A stretch of 15,034 nt of DNA, taken from contig DVGP01000114.1 of assembly GCA_018712665.1 (NCBI GenBank), positions 1 through 15,034 on the forward strand. The letters are read 5' to 3'. Made by a program: the position numbers and the translations under genes. This document shows, piece by piece, positions 8,039 to 15,034 of this stretch. The number at the start of each line of letters is the position of its first letter. Position 1 is the first letter of the stretch. The notes beneath the pieces were generated by a model. It did not search any database. It saw only the letters and a program-made list of their open reading frames with translations, and had not been told where the DNA came from. Source of the stretch: Candidatus Pelethomonas intestinigallinarum (GTDB lineage Bacteria; Bacillota; Clostridia; Oscillospirales; Oscillospiraceae).

Positions 8039-8156
8039 CGCCGCCCCGGAGAGTTGACATAATTTGTAACCGCTTTGTCACCCATTTTCCCCTCCCCAAG
8101 GGTATACTGGGAAAAGCACCGCGGCCCGCGGGCCGCTTCAAGGAGGGAGCCTTTCC

Positions 8157-9452
8157 ATGAGACGAACCATCGCCCTGCTGCTGAGCCTGCTGCTGCTTCT
8201 GACCGCCGGCTGCGGCAGCGGGAACCGCGCCGCCGGCGCGGAAGAGAACAGCGGAGAGACCGCCGGGGAGGTGACGGAGACCGGGGACCAGGCGGAGGAG
8301 ACCGTCCCCGCCCCGGAGGAGGAGCCGGAGCCCGAACCCGCGCCGGAGCCGGAGCCCTACGCCATCTATGACCCCACGGTGATGCCCGAGGGCGGCCAGC
8401 GGGACGGTGTGACCTACGAGGCCTACGACGGCATCGTGGAGCACCTGTTCTTCCACCCGGTGATCGCCTACCCGGAGCTGGCCTTCGACGGGGACGCCCA
8501 GGAGAAGGGCCTGGACGACTATATGGTGACGGCGGAGGAGTTCCTCCGCATCCTGGAGAGCGTCTATGAGCGGGGCTACGTGCTGGTGGACATCGCCGAC
8601 GTGTGGAGCGAGGTCACCGGGGAGGACGGCCAGCCGAAGATGGTCCGCAACACCCTCTATCTCCCGGAAGGGAAAAAGCCCCTGATCTTCTCCTACGACG
8701 ACACCAACTACTACGAGTATATGCTGGAAAACGGCTTCACCTACAAGCTCATTCTTGGGGAGGACGGAAAGATCTGGTCCTGGGGCCTGGACCCGGAGGG
8801 CAACGAGGTAGTCTCCCGGGATCTGGACGCCATCACCATTCTGGACAAGTTCGTGGAGGAGCACCCGGACTTCTCCCCCTTCGGCGCCAAGGCCTGCCTG
8901 AGCCTCACCGGCTATGAGGGCATCCTGGGCTACCGCACCCAGACCGACGGGGACGTGGAGTGGACCGAGGAGCGGGAGGCCTTCCGCCAGTCGGAGCGGG
9001 AGGCGGTGAAGCCCATCATTGAGGAGCTGAGGCGCACTGGCTGGACCTTCGGCAGCCACACCTGGGGCCACATCCGCCTGGGCGGGTCCCGGTCCATGGC
9101 GGAGATCCAGACGGACACCCAGAAGTGGTTCGACGAGGTGGGGAGCCTGGTGGGTGAGACCAACGTTCTCTTCTATCCCCACGGGGAGCGGCCCGACGGC
9201 GACGACTGGCAGAAGACCGGAGAGGTGTTCCAGTACCTCCAGAGCCAGGGCTTCCGCATCTTCTGCTCCGTGGGCATCGAGAGCTTCAGCTATATCAAAA
9301 AGGACATCTCCGCCGTCATCTGCGACCGGCTCCACCCCGACGGCACCACCCTGCGCAGCAAGTACGTGGATGAGCGCTACGGCCAGTTCTACGACGTCCG
9401 GGAGATCATCGACCTGGACGTACGGCCGGATCTCGGGGTGGGATGGTCCTGA
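8157..9452 (+). CDS. Polysaccharide deacetylase (NodB-like) family lipoprotein
   Basis: Protein of 431 aa. A lipoprotein signal peptide (MRRTIALLLSLLLLLTAGC, lipidated C19) is followed by a low-complexity acidic/proline linker (about 20-72, with EPEPAPEPEPY), which should hold the domain outside the cell membrane. The remainder resembles the NodB/CE4 fold: SYDD with D181-D182 in place of the usual TFDDG; SHTWGH with H301 and H305 as the metal-binding HxxxH; FYPHGE at 339-344 resembling the FxYPYG motif; and CDRLHPDG near residues 380-387. The likely role is removing acetyl groups from cell-wall or surface glycans, but the first motif is atypical. AAGGAGG at 8140-8146 fixes the start. The cdd gene follows after 40 bp. 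Confidence 0.8.
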   Translation: MRRTIALLLSLLLLLTAGCGSGNRAAGAEENSGETAGEVTETGDQAEETVPAPEEEPEPEPAPEPEPYAIYDPTVMPEGGQRDGVTYEAYDGIVEHLFFHPVIAYPELAFDGDAQEKGLDDYMVTAEEFLRILESVYERGYVLVDIADVWSEVTGEDGQPKMVRNTLYLPEGKKPLIFSYDDTNYYEYMLENGFTYKLILGEDGKIWSWGLDPEGNEVVSRDLDAITILDKFVEEHPDFSPFGAKACLSLTGYEGILGYRTQTDGDVEWTEEREAFRQSEREAVKPIIEELRRTGWTFGSHTWGHIRLGGSRSMAEIQTDTQKWFDEVGSLVGETNVLFYPHGERPDGDDWQKTGEVFQYLQSQGFRIFCSVGIESFSYIKKDISAVICDRLHPDGTTLRSKYVDERYGQFYDVREIIDLDVRPDLGVGWS

Positions 9453-9492
9453 CGGAGGACTGCGTAACTCACTTGGATCGGAGGAACATCCC

Positions 9493-9918
9493 ATGACCAA
9501 ACAGGAACTTTGCCAGAAGGCCGTGGACATGCTGGCCATGGCCTACGTCCCCTACTCCCACTTTCCGGTGGGGGCGGCGCTGGAGTGTGATGACGGCGCG
9601 GTGTTCGCCGGCTGCAACATCGAGAACGCTGCCTACACCCCCACCAACTGCGCTGAGCGCACCGCCGTGTTCAAGGCCGTCAGCGAGGGACACCGGACCT
9701 TCCGGCGCATCGCCATCGCCGCCGCCACCGAGCGGTTCACCGCCCCCTGCGGCGTGTGCCGCCAGGTGCTGGCGGAATTCAATCCGGAGCTGACCATGGA
9801 GGTGATCCTGGTCAACAGCCGGGGGGAGACCCGGGAGATGACGCTCCGGGACCTGCTGCCCTGGAGCTTTGACGGCAGCTATCTGGACGGCTTTCTGCCG
9901 GAGGAGGAGATGACATGA
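9493..9918 (+). CDS. cdd: Cytidine deaminase
   Basis: Deaminates cytidine and deoxycytidine to uridine and deoxyuridine in pyrimidine salvage. Protein of 141 aa, normal for the small tetrameric type. The zinc site is complete: C53-A-E55 (TNCAERTAVF, with catalytic E55) and PCGVC with C86 and C89. The substrate-binding segments YVPYSHFPVGAAL and GCNIENAAYTPTNCAE are typical. CGGAGG precedes the ATG at 9493. The stop overlaps the start of the acetyltransferase gene by 4 bp (ATGA), so the two are translationally coupled. Confidence 0.97.
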   Translation: MTKQELCQKAVDMLAMAYVPYSHFPVGAALECDDGAVFAGCNIENAAYTPTNCAERTAVFKAVSEGHRTFRRIAIAAATERFTAPCGVCRQVLAEFNPELTMEVILVNSRGETREMTLRDLLPWSFDGSYLDGFLPEEEMT

Positions 9919-10496
9919 TCCTGCGCTTTGTCACCCCCCAGGACTGCCCGGCCCTGCTGGACATCTACGCCCAGTACATCGACACCGGCGTCACCTTTGA
10001 GTATGATCTCCCCACCCGGGAGGAGTTCACCGCCCGGATCTCCGGCATCTGCCGGGACTACCCCTACCTGGTCTGCCAGGAGGGGGACCGGGTACTGGGC
10101 TACGCCTATGCCCACCGGGTGTGGGAGCGGGCGGCCTACCAGTGGAACGCGGAGCTGAGCGTGTACCTGGCTCCCGACGCCGTGGGGAAGGGCCTGGGCA
10201 AAAAACTGTACGCCGCCCTGGAGGACCTGCTCCGGCTTCAGGGCGTCCTCACCGTCTACGGGCTGGTGACCCTGCCCAATCCCCCCAGCGAGGGGCTCCA
10301 CGAGGCCATGGGCTTCACCCGGCAGGCGGTGTTTCCCGCCGCCGGCTTCAAGGCCGGGGTGTGGAAGGACGTAGTCTGGTTCCGCAAGGACCTGGCCCCA
10401 CGGCCCAAGGGCGAACCGGAGCCCTTTCTCTCCATCCGCCGCGTCCCCCGGGAGCGGCTGGAGACGGTGCTGGCCAAGCACAACAGGGGAAAGTAA
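9915..10496 (+). CDS. GNAT N-acetyltransferase, phosphinothricin-acetyltransferase-like (PAT/MnaT type)
   Basis: Cytoplasmic acetyl-CoA-dependent acetyltransferase of 193 aa. The family signatures are the N-terminal ILRFVTPQDCPALLDIYAQYIDTGVTFEYDLPT region, the acetyl-CoA pyrophosphate loop VGKGLG (residues 90-95) after VYLAPDA, and the segment near 120-135 ending HEAMGFTRQA. PAT-type homologues acetylate phosphinothricin, methionine sulfone/sulfoximine or similar amino-acid analogues; the natural substrate here cannot be told. The C terminus carries about 25 extra basic residues after the family core. It overlaps cdd by 4 bp and is the last gene before a strong terminator. Confidence 0.9.
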   Translation: MILRFVTPQDCPALLDIYAQYIDTGVTFEYDLPTREEFTARISGICRDYPYLVCQEGDRVLGYAYAHRVWERAAYQWNAELSVYLAPDAVGKGLGKKLYAALEDLLRLQGVLTVYGLVTLPNPPSEGLHEAMGFTRQAVFPAAGFKAGVWKDVVWFRKDLAPRPKGEPEPFLSIRRVPRERLETVLAKHNRGK

Positions 10497-10503
10497 ACAA
10501 ATG

Positions 10504-10542
10504 GCCGCGCGCCGTCTTCGACGGCGCGCGGCTATTTTTATT
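10504..10542 (+). terminator. Terminator of the deacetylase-cdd-acetyltransferase operon
   Basis: The 13-bp GC-rich stem GCCGCGCGCCGTC (10504-10516) / GACGGCGCGCGGC (10520-10532) with loop TTC is followed by TATTTTTATT, 8 bp after the acetyltransferase stop. Confidence 0.95.
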
Positions 10543-10565
10543 GCCGGAAACTTTCAGAATATCGC

Positions 10566-10594
10566 TGTGCAGATCGCCCGTGCTATGGTATGAT
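10566..10594 (+). promoter_or_regulatory. Probable promoter of the sugar kinase/isomerase operon
   Basis: The -10 box TATGAT (10589-10594) is preceded by TGG (extended -10). The -35 region TGTGCA (10566-10571) is poor. A weak core promoter in front of a sugar operon would suit activator control or induction, but no clear operator is visible. Confidence 0.5.
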
Positions 10595-10631
10595 AACATG
10601 TGGAACTATAGAAAGGAGAGGTCGAGCTGCC

Positions 10632-12113
10632 ATGCTTTACATCGGAGTTGACCTTGGCACATCGGCGGTGAAGCTGCTGCTGATGGATGAGACGGGAGAG
10701 ATCCACAATACCGTCACCAGAGAGTACCCCCTGGAGTTCCCCCGGCCCGGCTGGAGCCAGCAGAACCCGGAGGACTGGTGGGACGCGGTGTCCCGCGGCA
10801 TCCCGGAGCTGCTGGCGGGCTTTGACGCCGGCCAGGTGGCGGGCGTCGGCGCGGCGGGCCAGATGCACGGCCTGGTGATCCTGGACGAGGCGGACCAGGT
10901 GATCCGCCCGGCCATCCTCTGGAACGACGGCCGGACCGCCAAGGAGGTGGACTATCTCAACAATGTGGTCGGGCGGGAGCGGCTGTCGGCCCTCACCGCC
11001 AACATCGCCTTCGCGGGCTTTACCGCCCCCAAGCTCCTGTGGCTGCGGGAGAACGAGCCGGAGAACTTCGCCAGGATCGGGAAGATCATGCTGCCCAAGG
11101 ACTACATCAACTACTGCCTGACGGGGGTCCACAGCACCGATTTCTCCGACGCCTCGGGGACGCTGCTGCTGGATGTGAAGAACAAGCGCTGGAGCCGAGA
11201 GATGCTGGCGCTCTGCGGCGTCCGGGAGGAGCAGATGGCGAGGCTCTTCGAGAGCTATGACTGCGTGGGAACGGTCAAACCGGAGATCGCCGCCCTGCTG
11301 GGCATCCCGGAGACCGCCAAGGTGGCCGCCGGGGCCGGGGACAACGCCGCCGCTGCGGTGGGCACCGGCGTGGTGGGAGAGGGGGGCTGCAACATCTCCC
11401 TGGGCACCTCCGGCACGGTGTTCATCTCCTCCGAGCGGTTCGGCGTGGACCGGAACAACGCCCTCCACGCCTTCGCCCACGCCGACGGTGGCTACCACCT
11501 GATGGGCTGTATGCTCTCCGCCGCCAGCTGCAACAAGTGGCTTATGGAGGACGTCTTCCACACCACGGATTACGCCGGGGAGCAGGCGGCCATCCGGGAG
11601 GACCGGCTGGGCGCAAACCACGTCTACTTCCTGCCCTACCTGATGGGGGAGCGCAGCCCCATCAACGACACCAACGCCCGGGGGACCTTCCTCGGCATGA
11701 CCATGGACACCGCCCGGGCGGACCTGACCCAGGCGGTGCTGGAGGGGGTGGCCTTCGCCATCCGGGACAGCGTGGAGGTGGCCCGGAGCCTGGGCCTTGA
11801 GACCCGCTCCTCCAAGCTCTGCGGCGGCGGGGCCAGGAGCCCCCTGTGGCGGCGGATTTTGGCCAATGTGCTGAACATCACCCTGGAGAGCCCCGCCTCG
11901 GAGCAGGGGCCGGGGATGGGCGGCGCCATGCTGGCCATGGTGGCCGCCGGGGCCTATCCCGACGTGAAAACCGTGTGCGAACAGCTGGTGTCCGTGGCCT
12001 CGGTGACGGAGCCGGAGCCCGCCCTGGCGGAGAAATACGAGGGGCGGTACCGGCAGTTCCGGCGGATCTACCCCGCCTGTAAGGACCTGTTCGCGGTCCT
12101 GGCCGAAGACTGA
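10632..12113 (+). CDS. xylB: Xylulokinase-family sugar kinase (FGGY)
   Basis: ATP-dependent kinase of 493 aa that, as xylulokinase, phosphorylates D-xylulose to D-xylulose 5-phosphate for the pentose phosphate pathway. Visible features: the N-terminal phosphate-binding YIGVDLGTSAVK (D7); GAAGQMHGLVIL (about 75-86), the substrate-binding segment typical of xylulokinases; the catalytic aspartate D237 in GAGDNAAAAVGTG; ISLGTSGTVF; and the FGGY-type signature LEGVAFAIRDSVEVARSLG near 374-392. GGGARSPLWRRILANVL is also typical. AGGAGAGG lies about 10 nt before the ATG at 10632. An in-frame ATG at 10590 would overlap the -10 box and was not used. The isomerase-like gene follows after 50 bp, which makes the true substrate less certain than the family name suggests. 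Confidence 0.92.
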   Translation: MLYIGVDLGTSAVKLLLMDETGEIHNTVTREYPLEFPRPGWSQQNPEDWWDAVSRGIPELLAGFDAGQVAGVGAAGQMHGLVILDEADQVIRPAILWNDGRTAKEVDYLNNVVGRERLSALTANIAFAGFTAPKLLWLRENEPENFARIGKIMLPKDYINYCLTGVHSTDFSDASGTLLLDVKNKRWSREMLALCGVREEQMARLFESYDCVGTVKPEIAALLGIPETAKVAAGAGDNAAAAVGTGVVGEGGCNISLGTSGTVFISSERFGVDRNNALHAFAHADGGYHLMGCMLSAASCNKWLMEDVFHTTDYAGEQAAIREDRLGANHVYFLPYLMGERSPINDTNARGTFLGMTMDTARADLTQAVLEGVAFAIRDSVEVARSLGLETRSSKLCGGGARSPLWRRILANVLNITLESPASEQGPGMGGAMLAMVAAGAYPDVKTVCEQLVSVASVTEPEPALAEKYEGRYRQFRRIYPACKDLFAVLAED

Positions 12114-12163
12114 GAAACGTCTTGAGCTTATTGATAAAATCGTAAAAAGGAGAGAGAAGGATC

Positions 12164-13633
12164 ATGATGAACATTCCAGAGGTAAAGCTGGGCATCATTG
12201 CCGTTTCCCGGGACTGCTTCCCCATCGCCCTGTCCACCCGGCGGCGGCAGAACATCGCCGCCGCCTACGGCGAGGGGCTGTACGAGTGCCCCGTCACCGT
12301 GGAGAACGAGGGGGACGCCCTGACGGCCCTGGCGGACGTGGAGGGGGCGGGGTGCAACGCCCTGGTGGTGTTCCTGGGCAACTTCGGTCCCGAGACCCCG
12401 GAGACCATCATCGCCCAGCGGTTTGACGGCCCCGTCATGTACGTGGCCGCCGCCGAGGGGGACGGCGACCTGATCAACGGCCGGGGCGACGCCTACTGCG
12501 GCATGCTCAACTGCTCCTACAACCTGGGGATGCGCCATTTGAAGGCCTACATCCCCGAGTACCCCGTGGGCACGGCGGAGGAGATCGCGGAGATGATCCG
12601 GGAGTTCATCCCCATCGCCCGGGCTATCATCGGGGTGAAAGATCTGAAGATCATCACCTTTGGTCCTCGGCCCCAGGACTTCTTCGCCTGCAACGCCCCT
12701 ATCAAGGGTCTCTACGAGCTGGGGGTTGAGGTGGAGGAGAACTCCGAGCTGGACCTGCTGGTCAGCTACAAGGCCCACGCCGGGGACGGGCGCATCCCCG
12801 CCGTCATGGAGGAGATGCGCTCCGAGATGGGCGAGCGGGTCTACCCCGACCTGCTGGAGCGGATGGCCCAGTTCGAGCTGACATTGCTGGACTGGGCGGA
12901 CCAGCACAAGGGGGCCCGGAAGTATGTGGCCTTCGCCGACAAGTGCTGGCCCGCCTTCCCGGAGCAGTTTGGCTTTGAGCCCTGCTATGTCAACTCCCGC
13001 CTGGCGGCCCGGGGCATCCCCGTGGCCTGCGAGGTGGACATCTACGGCGCCCTCTCGGAGTACATCGGCGCCTGCGTCACCGGCGACGCAGTGACGCTGC
13101 TGGACATCAACAACTCCGTGCCCCAATACCTCTACGACGAGGACATCGCCGGGAAGTTCCCCTACGGCATCCGGGACACCTTCATGGGCTTCCACTGCGG
13201 CAACACCCCCAGCTGCAAGATGTGCGGCGGCTGCGCGGTGAAGTACCAGCTGATCCAGAACCGCCTGCTGGAGAACGGCGGCACGCCGGACTTCACCCGG
13301 GGCACCCTGGAGGGTGACATCGCCCCCGGCGATATCACCTTCTACCGCCTCCAGTGCGACAGTGAGGGCGTTCTGCGCTCCTACATCGCCCAGGGCGAGG
13401 TCCTGCCGGTGGCCACCCGGTCCTTCGGCGGCATCGGCGTCTTCGCCATCCCGGAGATGGGCCGGTTCTACCGCCACGTGCTGATCCAGAAGCGGTACCC
13501 CCACCACGGGGCGGTGGCCTTCGCCCACTGCGGCAAGGCCCTGTACGAGGTCATGAAGTACCTGGGCGTGGGCGACATCGCCTACAACCAGCCCAAGGCC
13601 CTGCCCTATCCCACGGAGAACCCCTGGGCGTGA
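12164..13633 (+). CDS. L-fucose/L-arabinose isomerase family protein
   Basis: Protein of 489 aa in the FucI/AraA-like aldose-ketose isomerase superfamily (COG2407-type). The metal-binding pattern expected of the fold is there: E290 (CEVDIYG), D314 (LLDINN), H344 (GFHCGNTPSC), and C-terminal histidines H447/H448 and H455 (HHGAVAFAHCG). The cysteine-rich TPSCKMCGGC after H344 is notable. It should interconvert an aldose and a ketose in the cytoplasm. With the adjacent FGGY kinase it would supply a ketose for phosphorylation, but no aldolase, epimerase or transporter is adjacent, so the sugar is unknown. AAAGGAG precedes the tandem ATG ATG; 12164 is used and 12167 is equally possible. An 18-bp hairpin follows 41 bp after the stop. 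Confidence 0.85.
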   Translation: MMNIPEVKLGIIAVSRDCFPIALSTRRRQNIAAAYGEGLYECPVTVENEGDALTALADVEGAGCNALVVFLGNFGPETPETIIAQRFDGPVMYVAAAEGDGDLINGRGDAYCGMLNCSYNLGMRHLKAYIPEYPVGTAEEIAEMIREFIPIARAIIGVKDLKIITFGPRPQDFFACNAPIKGLYELGVEVEENSELDLLVSYKAHAGDGRIPAVMEEMRSEMGERVYPDLLERMAQFELTLLDWADQHKGARKYVAFADKCWPAFPEQFGFEPCYVNSRLAARGIPVACEVDIYGALSEYIGACVTGDAVTLLDINNSVPQYLYDEDIAGKFPYGIRDTFMGFHCGNTPSCKMCGGCAVKYQLIQNRLLENGGTPDFTRGTLEGDIAPGDITFYRLQCDSEGVLRSYIAQGEVLPVATRSFGGIGVFAIPEMGRFYRHVLIQKRYPHHGAVAFAHCGKALYEVMKYLGVGDIAYNQPKALPYPTENPWA

Positions 13634-13674
13634 TCTCAGGCTCGCCCCCTTGTGAGGACGACAGCCGGAATACA

Positions 13675-13716
13675 AAGCAGGCTTCCGCCAACAGAGCAGT
13701 TGGCGGAAGCCTGCTT
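13675..13716. terminator. Bidirectional terminator hairpin, 18-bp perfect stem
   Basis: AAGCAGGCTTCCGCCAAC (13675-13692) pairs perfectly with 13699-13716 around a 6-nt loop, between convergent genes. The minus strand continues TTTGTATT, giving a usable T tract for the DUF3737 gene. The plus strand has only a short CTT, so termination of the sugar operon here is less certain. Confidence 0.75.
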
Positions 13717-13734
13717 CGCGTATGGGCCGCGCTG

Positions 13735-14592
13735 TTACGCGCAGGCGGGACCTCCCGTCTGCGTCACCAGGACCTCGCCCCTGGCCTGGGGGATGTCCCG
13801 GATGATCTCCCCCACGGCGTGGACGGTGATGCGCCCGGACAGGGGGTTCTTGATGCTGAGAACCGGCGTGGTGACGGTGGCCTCCACCTCGGACCGCTCA
13901 AAGGCCAGGTCGGTGTCCACCATCTCGCAGTCGATGAGCTTCAGGCCCTTGCAGTAGCACAGGGGCTGGGTGCCGATGATCCGGCACCGCTCAAAGGTCA
14001 CGTCCTCGCAGTACCAGGCCAGGTACTCCCCCTTCACCACGCTGTCCCGGACCACCACGTTTTTCGCGTGCCAGAAGGCGTCCTTTGTGTCGAAGTCGCA
14101 GTGGTCGAAGACGGCGTTCCGGATGTACTGGAAGGAGTACTTCCCTTTCATGCGGACATTTTTGAACTGGAGGTCCTCCGCCCGCATCATGAAGTACTCG
14201 CTCTCGGCGGTGCAGTCCTCCATCCGCACCTGCCGAGAGGACCAGCCGAACTCCGGGGAGATGACGTCGCAGCCCCGGAGAACAGCCTCGCGGCACTCCC
14301 GCAGGGCCTTGATGCCGTGGAGCTTGGTGTCGGTGATCTCGATGTGGTCGGAGTACCACAGGGCGGCCCGGCACAGGGCCGTCAGCTCCGAGCCGGTGAG
14401 CTTCAGCCCGTGGTCGTGCCAGAAGGGGTAGCGCAGGTTGAAGAAGCACCGCTCCACCTGGATGTCGGAACACTCCTTAAAAGCGCTCTCCCCGTCGGCG
14501 GGGCCGTCAAAGGAGCAGTCCTTTACCAGCAGGTCCCGGCTGCCGTAGAGGGCCCGCTCCTGATCGAAGATTTGCTGTTGAATGATTTCCAT
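13735..14592 (-). CDS. DUF3737 family protein (predicted right-handed beta-helix)
   Basis: Soluble protein of 285 aa without a signal peptide. It consists of repeating strands of about 20 residues (for example VKDCSFDG, VERCFFN, LRGCDVIS, MEDCTAES, FDHCDFDT, FERCRII, LIDCEMVD), the pattern of a pectate-lyase-like beta-helix ladder with cysteine stacks. The whole-length match to the DUF3737 family, common in Firmicutes and Bacteroidetes gut bacteria, is clear from EIIQQQIFDQERALYGSRDLLVKDCSFDGPADGESA. The family has no assigned function. AAGGAG lies about 10 nt before the ATG at 14592. Upstream in-frame codons fall inside the promoter and leader and were rejected. It is a single-gene unit. Confidence 0.9.
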   Translation of the reverse strand: MEIIQQQIFDQERALYGSRDLLVKDCSFDGPADGESAFKECSDIQVERCFFNLRYPFWHDHGLKLTGSELTALCRAALWYSDHIEITDTKLHGIKALRECREAVLRGCDVISPEFGWSSRQVRMEDCTAESEYFMMRAEDLQFKNVRMKGKYSFQYIRNAVFDHCDFDTKDAFWHAKNVVVRDSVVKGEYLAWYCEDVTFERCRIIGTQPLCYCKGLKLIDCEMVDTDLAFERSEVEATVTTPVLSIKNPLSGRITVHAVGEIIRDIPQARGEVLVTQTGGPACA

Positions 14593-14677
14593 ATAGGGGT
14601 CTCTCCTTGCGCGGTCGATCCGCGGAACTTTCTGTGCCGTCCGGCCCCGGCGTGGCAGGGCCGGGCGTACAGGAAAT

Positions 14678-14706
14678 AGTGTAACGCATTCCGGCAAAAA
14701 TAGCAA
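14678..14706 (-). promoter_or_regulatory. Promoter of the DUF3737 gene
   Basis: The -35 box TTGCTA (14706-14701) and the -10 box TACACT (14683-14678) are 17 bp apart. The roughly 80-nt leader contains a CCGGCCC/GGGCCGG inverted repeat (14640-14665). Confidence 0.7.
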
Positions 14707-14760
14707 CTACTGGCGCCGCATCATTTTTCTGGTTCTCCGCCCCGTTCTCCCGATAAGAAC

Positions 14761-14784
14761 AGCCCTCCCGGGGCCGGGAGGGCT
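14761..14784 (-). terminator. Terminator-like hairpin (distal)
   Basis: The 10-bp stem AGCCCTCCCG (14761-14770) / CGGGAGGGCT (14775-14784) is followed on the minus strand by GTTCTTATC. It probably stops transcription entering from the gene at the right edge. Confidence 0.55.
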
Positions 14785-14794
14785 GAGACTGTCG

Positions 14795-14813
14795 AAAAAG
14801 GCTGACGCCTTTT
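14795..14813 (-). terminator. Terminator-like hairpin (proximal)
   Basis: AAAAGGC-GTCA-GCCTTTTT on the minus strand has a 7-bp stem and a five-T tail, about 80 bp after the stop of the partial gene at the right edge. Confidence 0.6.
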
Positions 14814-14894
14814 CCGCCAAAGGGGATTCGCTGCGCTTGCGCCTCGGCCCATGGCGGGACCTGCGACGCTCGCTCCGCGCGAGGAGCCATTGCG

Positions 14895-15034
14895 TCAGGA
14901 GATCCGGTAGATCCCGGCGGAGGCCGGGGCAGCCGTCACCGCTCCCGCCGCCTGAACAGCAGGAGCGCCCAGGCAGAGCACCGCCTCCCCCAGGGCGCCG
15001 TTCCAGGGGAAGGAGGCCGTCTGGCTCCGGGGGT
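14895..15034 (-). CDS. Possible 3' end of an unidentified gene (cut by window edge)
   Basis: One minus-strand frame is open from the window edge to a TGA at 14897-14895 and gives 45 residues ending GALGEAVLCLGAPAVQAAGAVTAAPASAGIYRIS, preceded by SQTASFPWN. Its composition is protein-like, and two terminator-like hairpins follow downstream, which supports a real gene end. No family can be recognised from this fragment. Another minus-strand frame is also open but has an Arg/Gly/Ser/Pro-rich shadow composition. Confidence 0.4.
   Translation of the reverse strand, partial: PRSQTASFPWNGALGEAVLCLGAPAVQAAGAVTAAPASAGIYRIS

Noticed and set aside
8054..8108. TTGACA (8054-8059) and TATACT (8103-8108) before the lipoprotein gene
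   Set aside because: They are 43 bp apart and neither has a partner box at 16-18 bp, so no promoter can be supported. The lipoprotein gene may be read from the 78-aa gene's promoter.
7980..9539. A 519-codon minus-strand frame opposite the lipoprotein gene
   Set aside because: Shadow composition; the plus strand has a lipobox, conserved deacetylase-like motifs and a strong binding site. The same reasoning rejects the 515-codon minus-strand frame over the isomerase gene (12128-13675).
14593..14706. A longer N terminus for the DUF3737 protein
   Set aside because: The extra codons overlap the -10 and -35 boxes and lack a binding site, while the ATG at 14592 has AAGGAG and begins at the family's usual N terminus.

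Overview
The window (15,034 bp) reads as ordinary chromosome of a GC-rich anaerobic Firmicute, most likely of the Oscillospiraceae (Flavonifractor/Lawsonibacter/Pseudoflavonifractor-like). The grounds are a Thr T-box leader, RNase Y, strong AGGAGG ribosome binding sites, sigma-A-type promoters with 17-18 bp spacers, GC-rich third codon positions and a DUF3737 gene. The placement is inference from gene content and style; no rRNA or other marker is present. I see no phage, insertion sequence, CRISPR array or obvious defence locus.

Left part (1-5011), all on the minus strand: the 5' end of thrS behind a full T-box leader with its own promoter; about 320 bp without a gene but with four consecutive strong hairpins; a tRNA-Pro(GGG) gene with promoter and terminator; rny (RNase Y) behind a 200-nt structured leader; and a two-gene threonine/serine exporter-family operon (YjjP-like then YjjB-like) with promoter and terminator.

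Middle (5012-7800): a plus-strand pair made of a membrane-anchored HTH regulator and a small membrane protein, preceded by two TGTCAAAG inverted-repeat sites. It converges on cls (cardiolipin synthase, minus). The cls promoter lies back-to-back with the promoter of a 78-aa hypothetical gene.

Right part (7802-13716), plus strand: the 78-aa protein; a cluster of polysaccharide-deacetylase-like lipoprotein, cytidine deaminase and PAT-type acetyltransferase ending in a clear terminator; then an operon of a xylulokinase-family sugar kinase and an L-fucose/L-arabinose-isomerase-family protein, which together look like the isomerise-then-phosphorylate entry steps for a pentose or related sugar. An 18-bp perfect hairpin separates this from a minus-strand DUF3737 beta-helix protein. 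The right edge holds two minus-strand terminator-like hairpins and probably the 3' end of another minus-strand gene.

Nothing here is a clearly new system. The items most worth checking are the substrate of the kinase/isomerase pair, the divergent deacetylase lipoprotein, the HTH/membrane-protein pair with its operator-like repeats, the unexplained hairpin clusters, and a threonyl-tRNA synthetase that lacks the N-terminal TGS domain.
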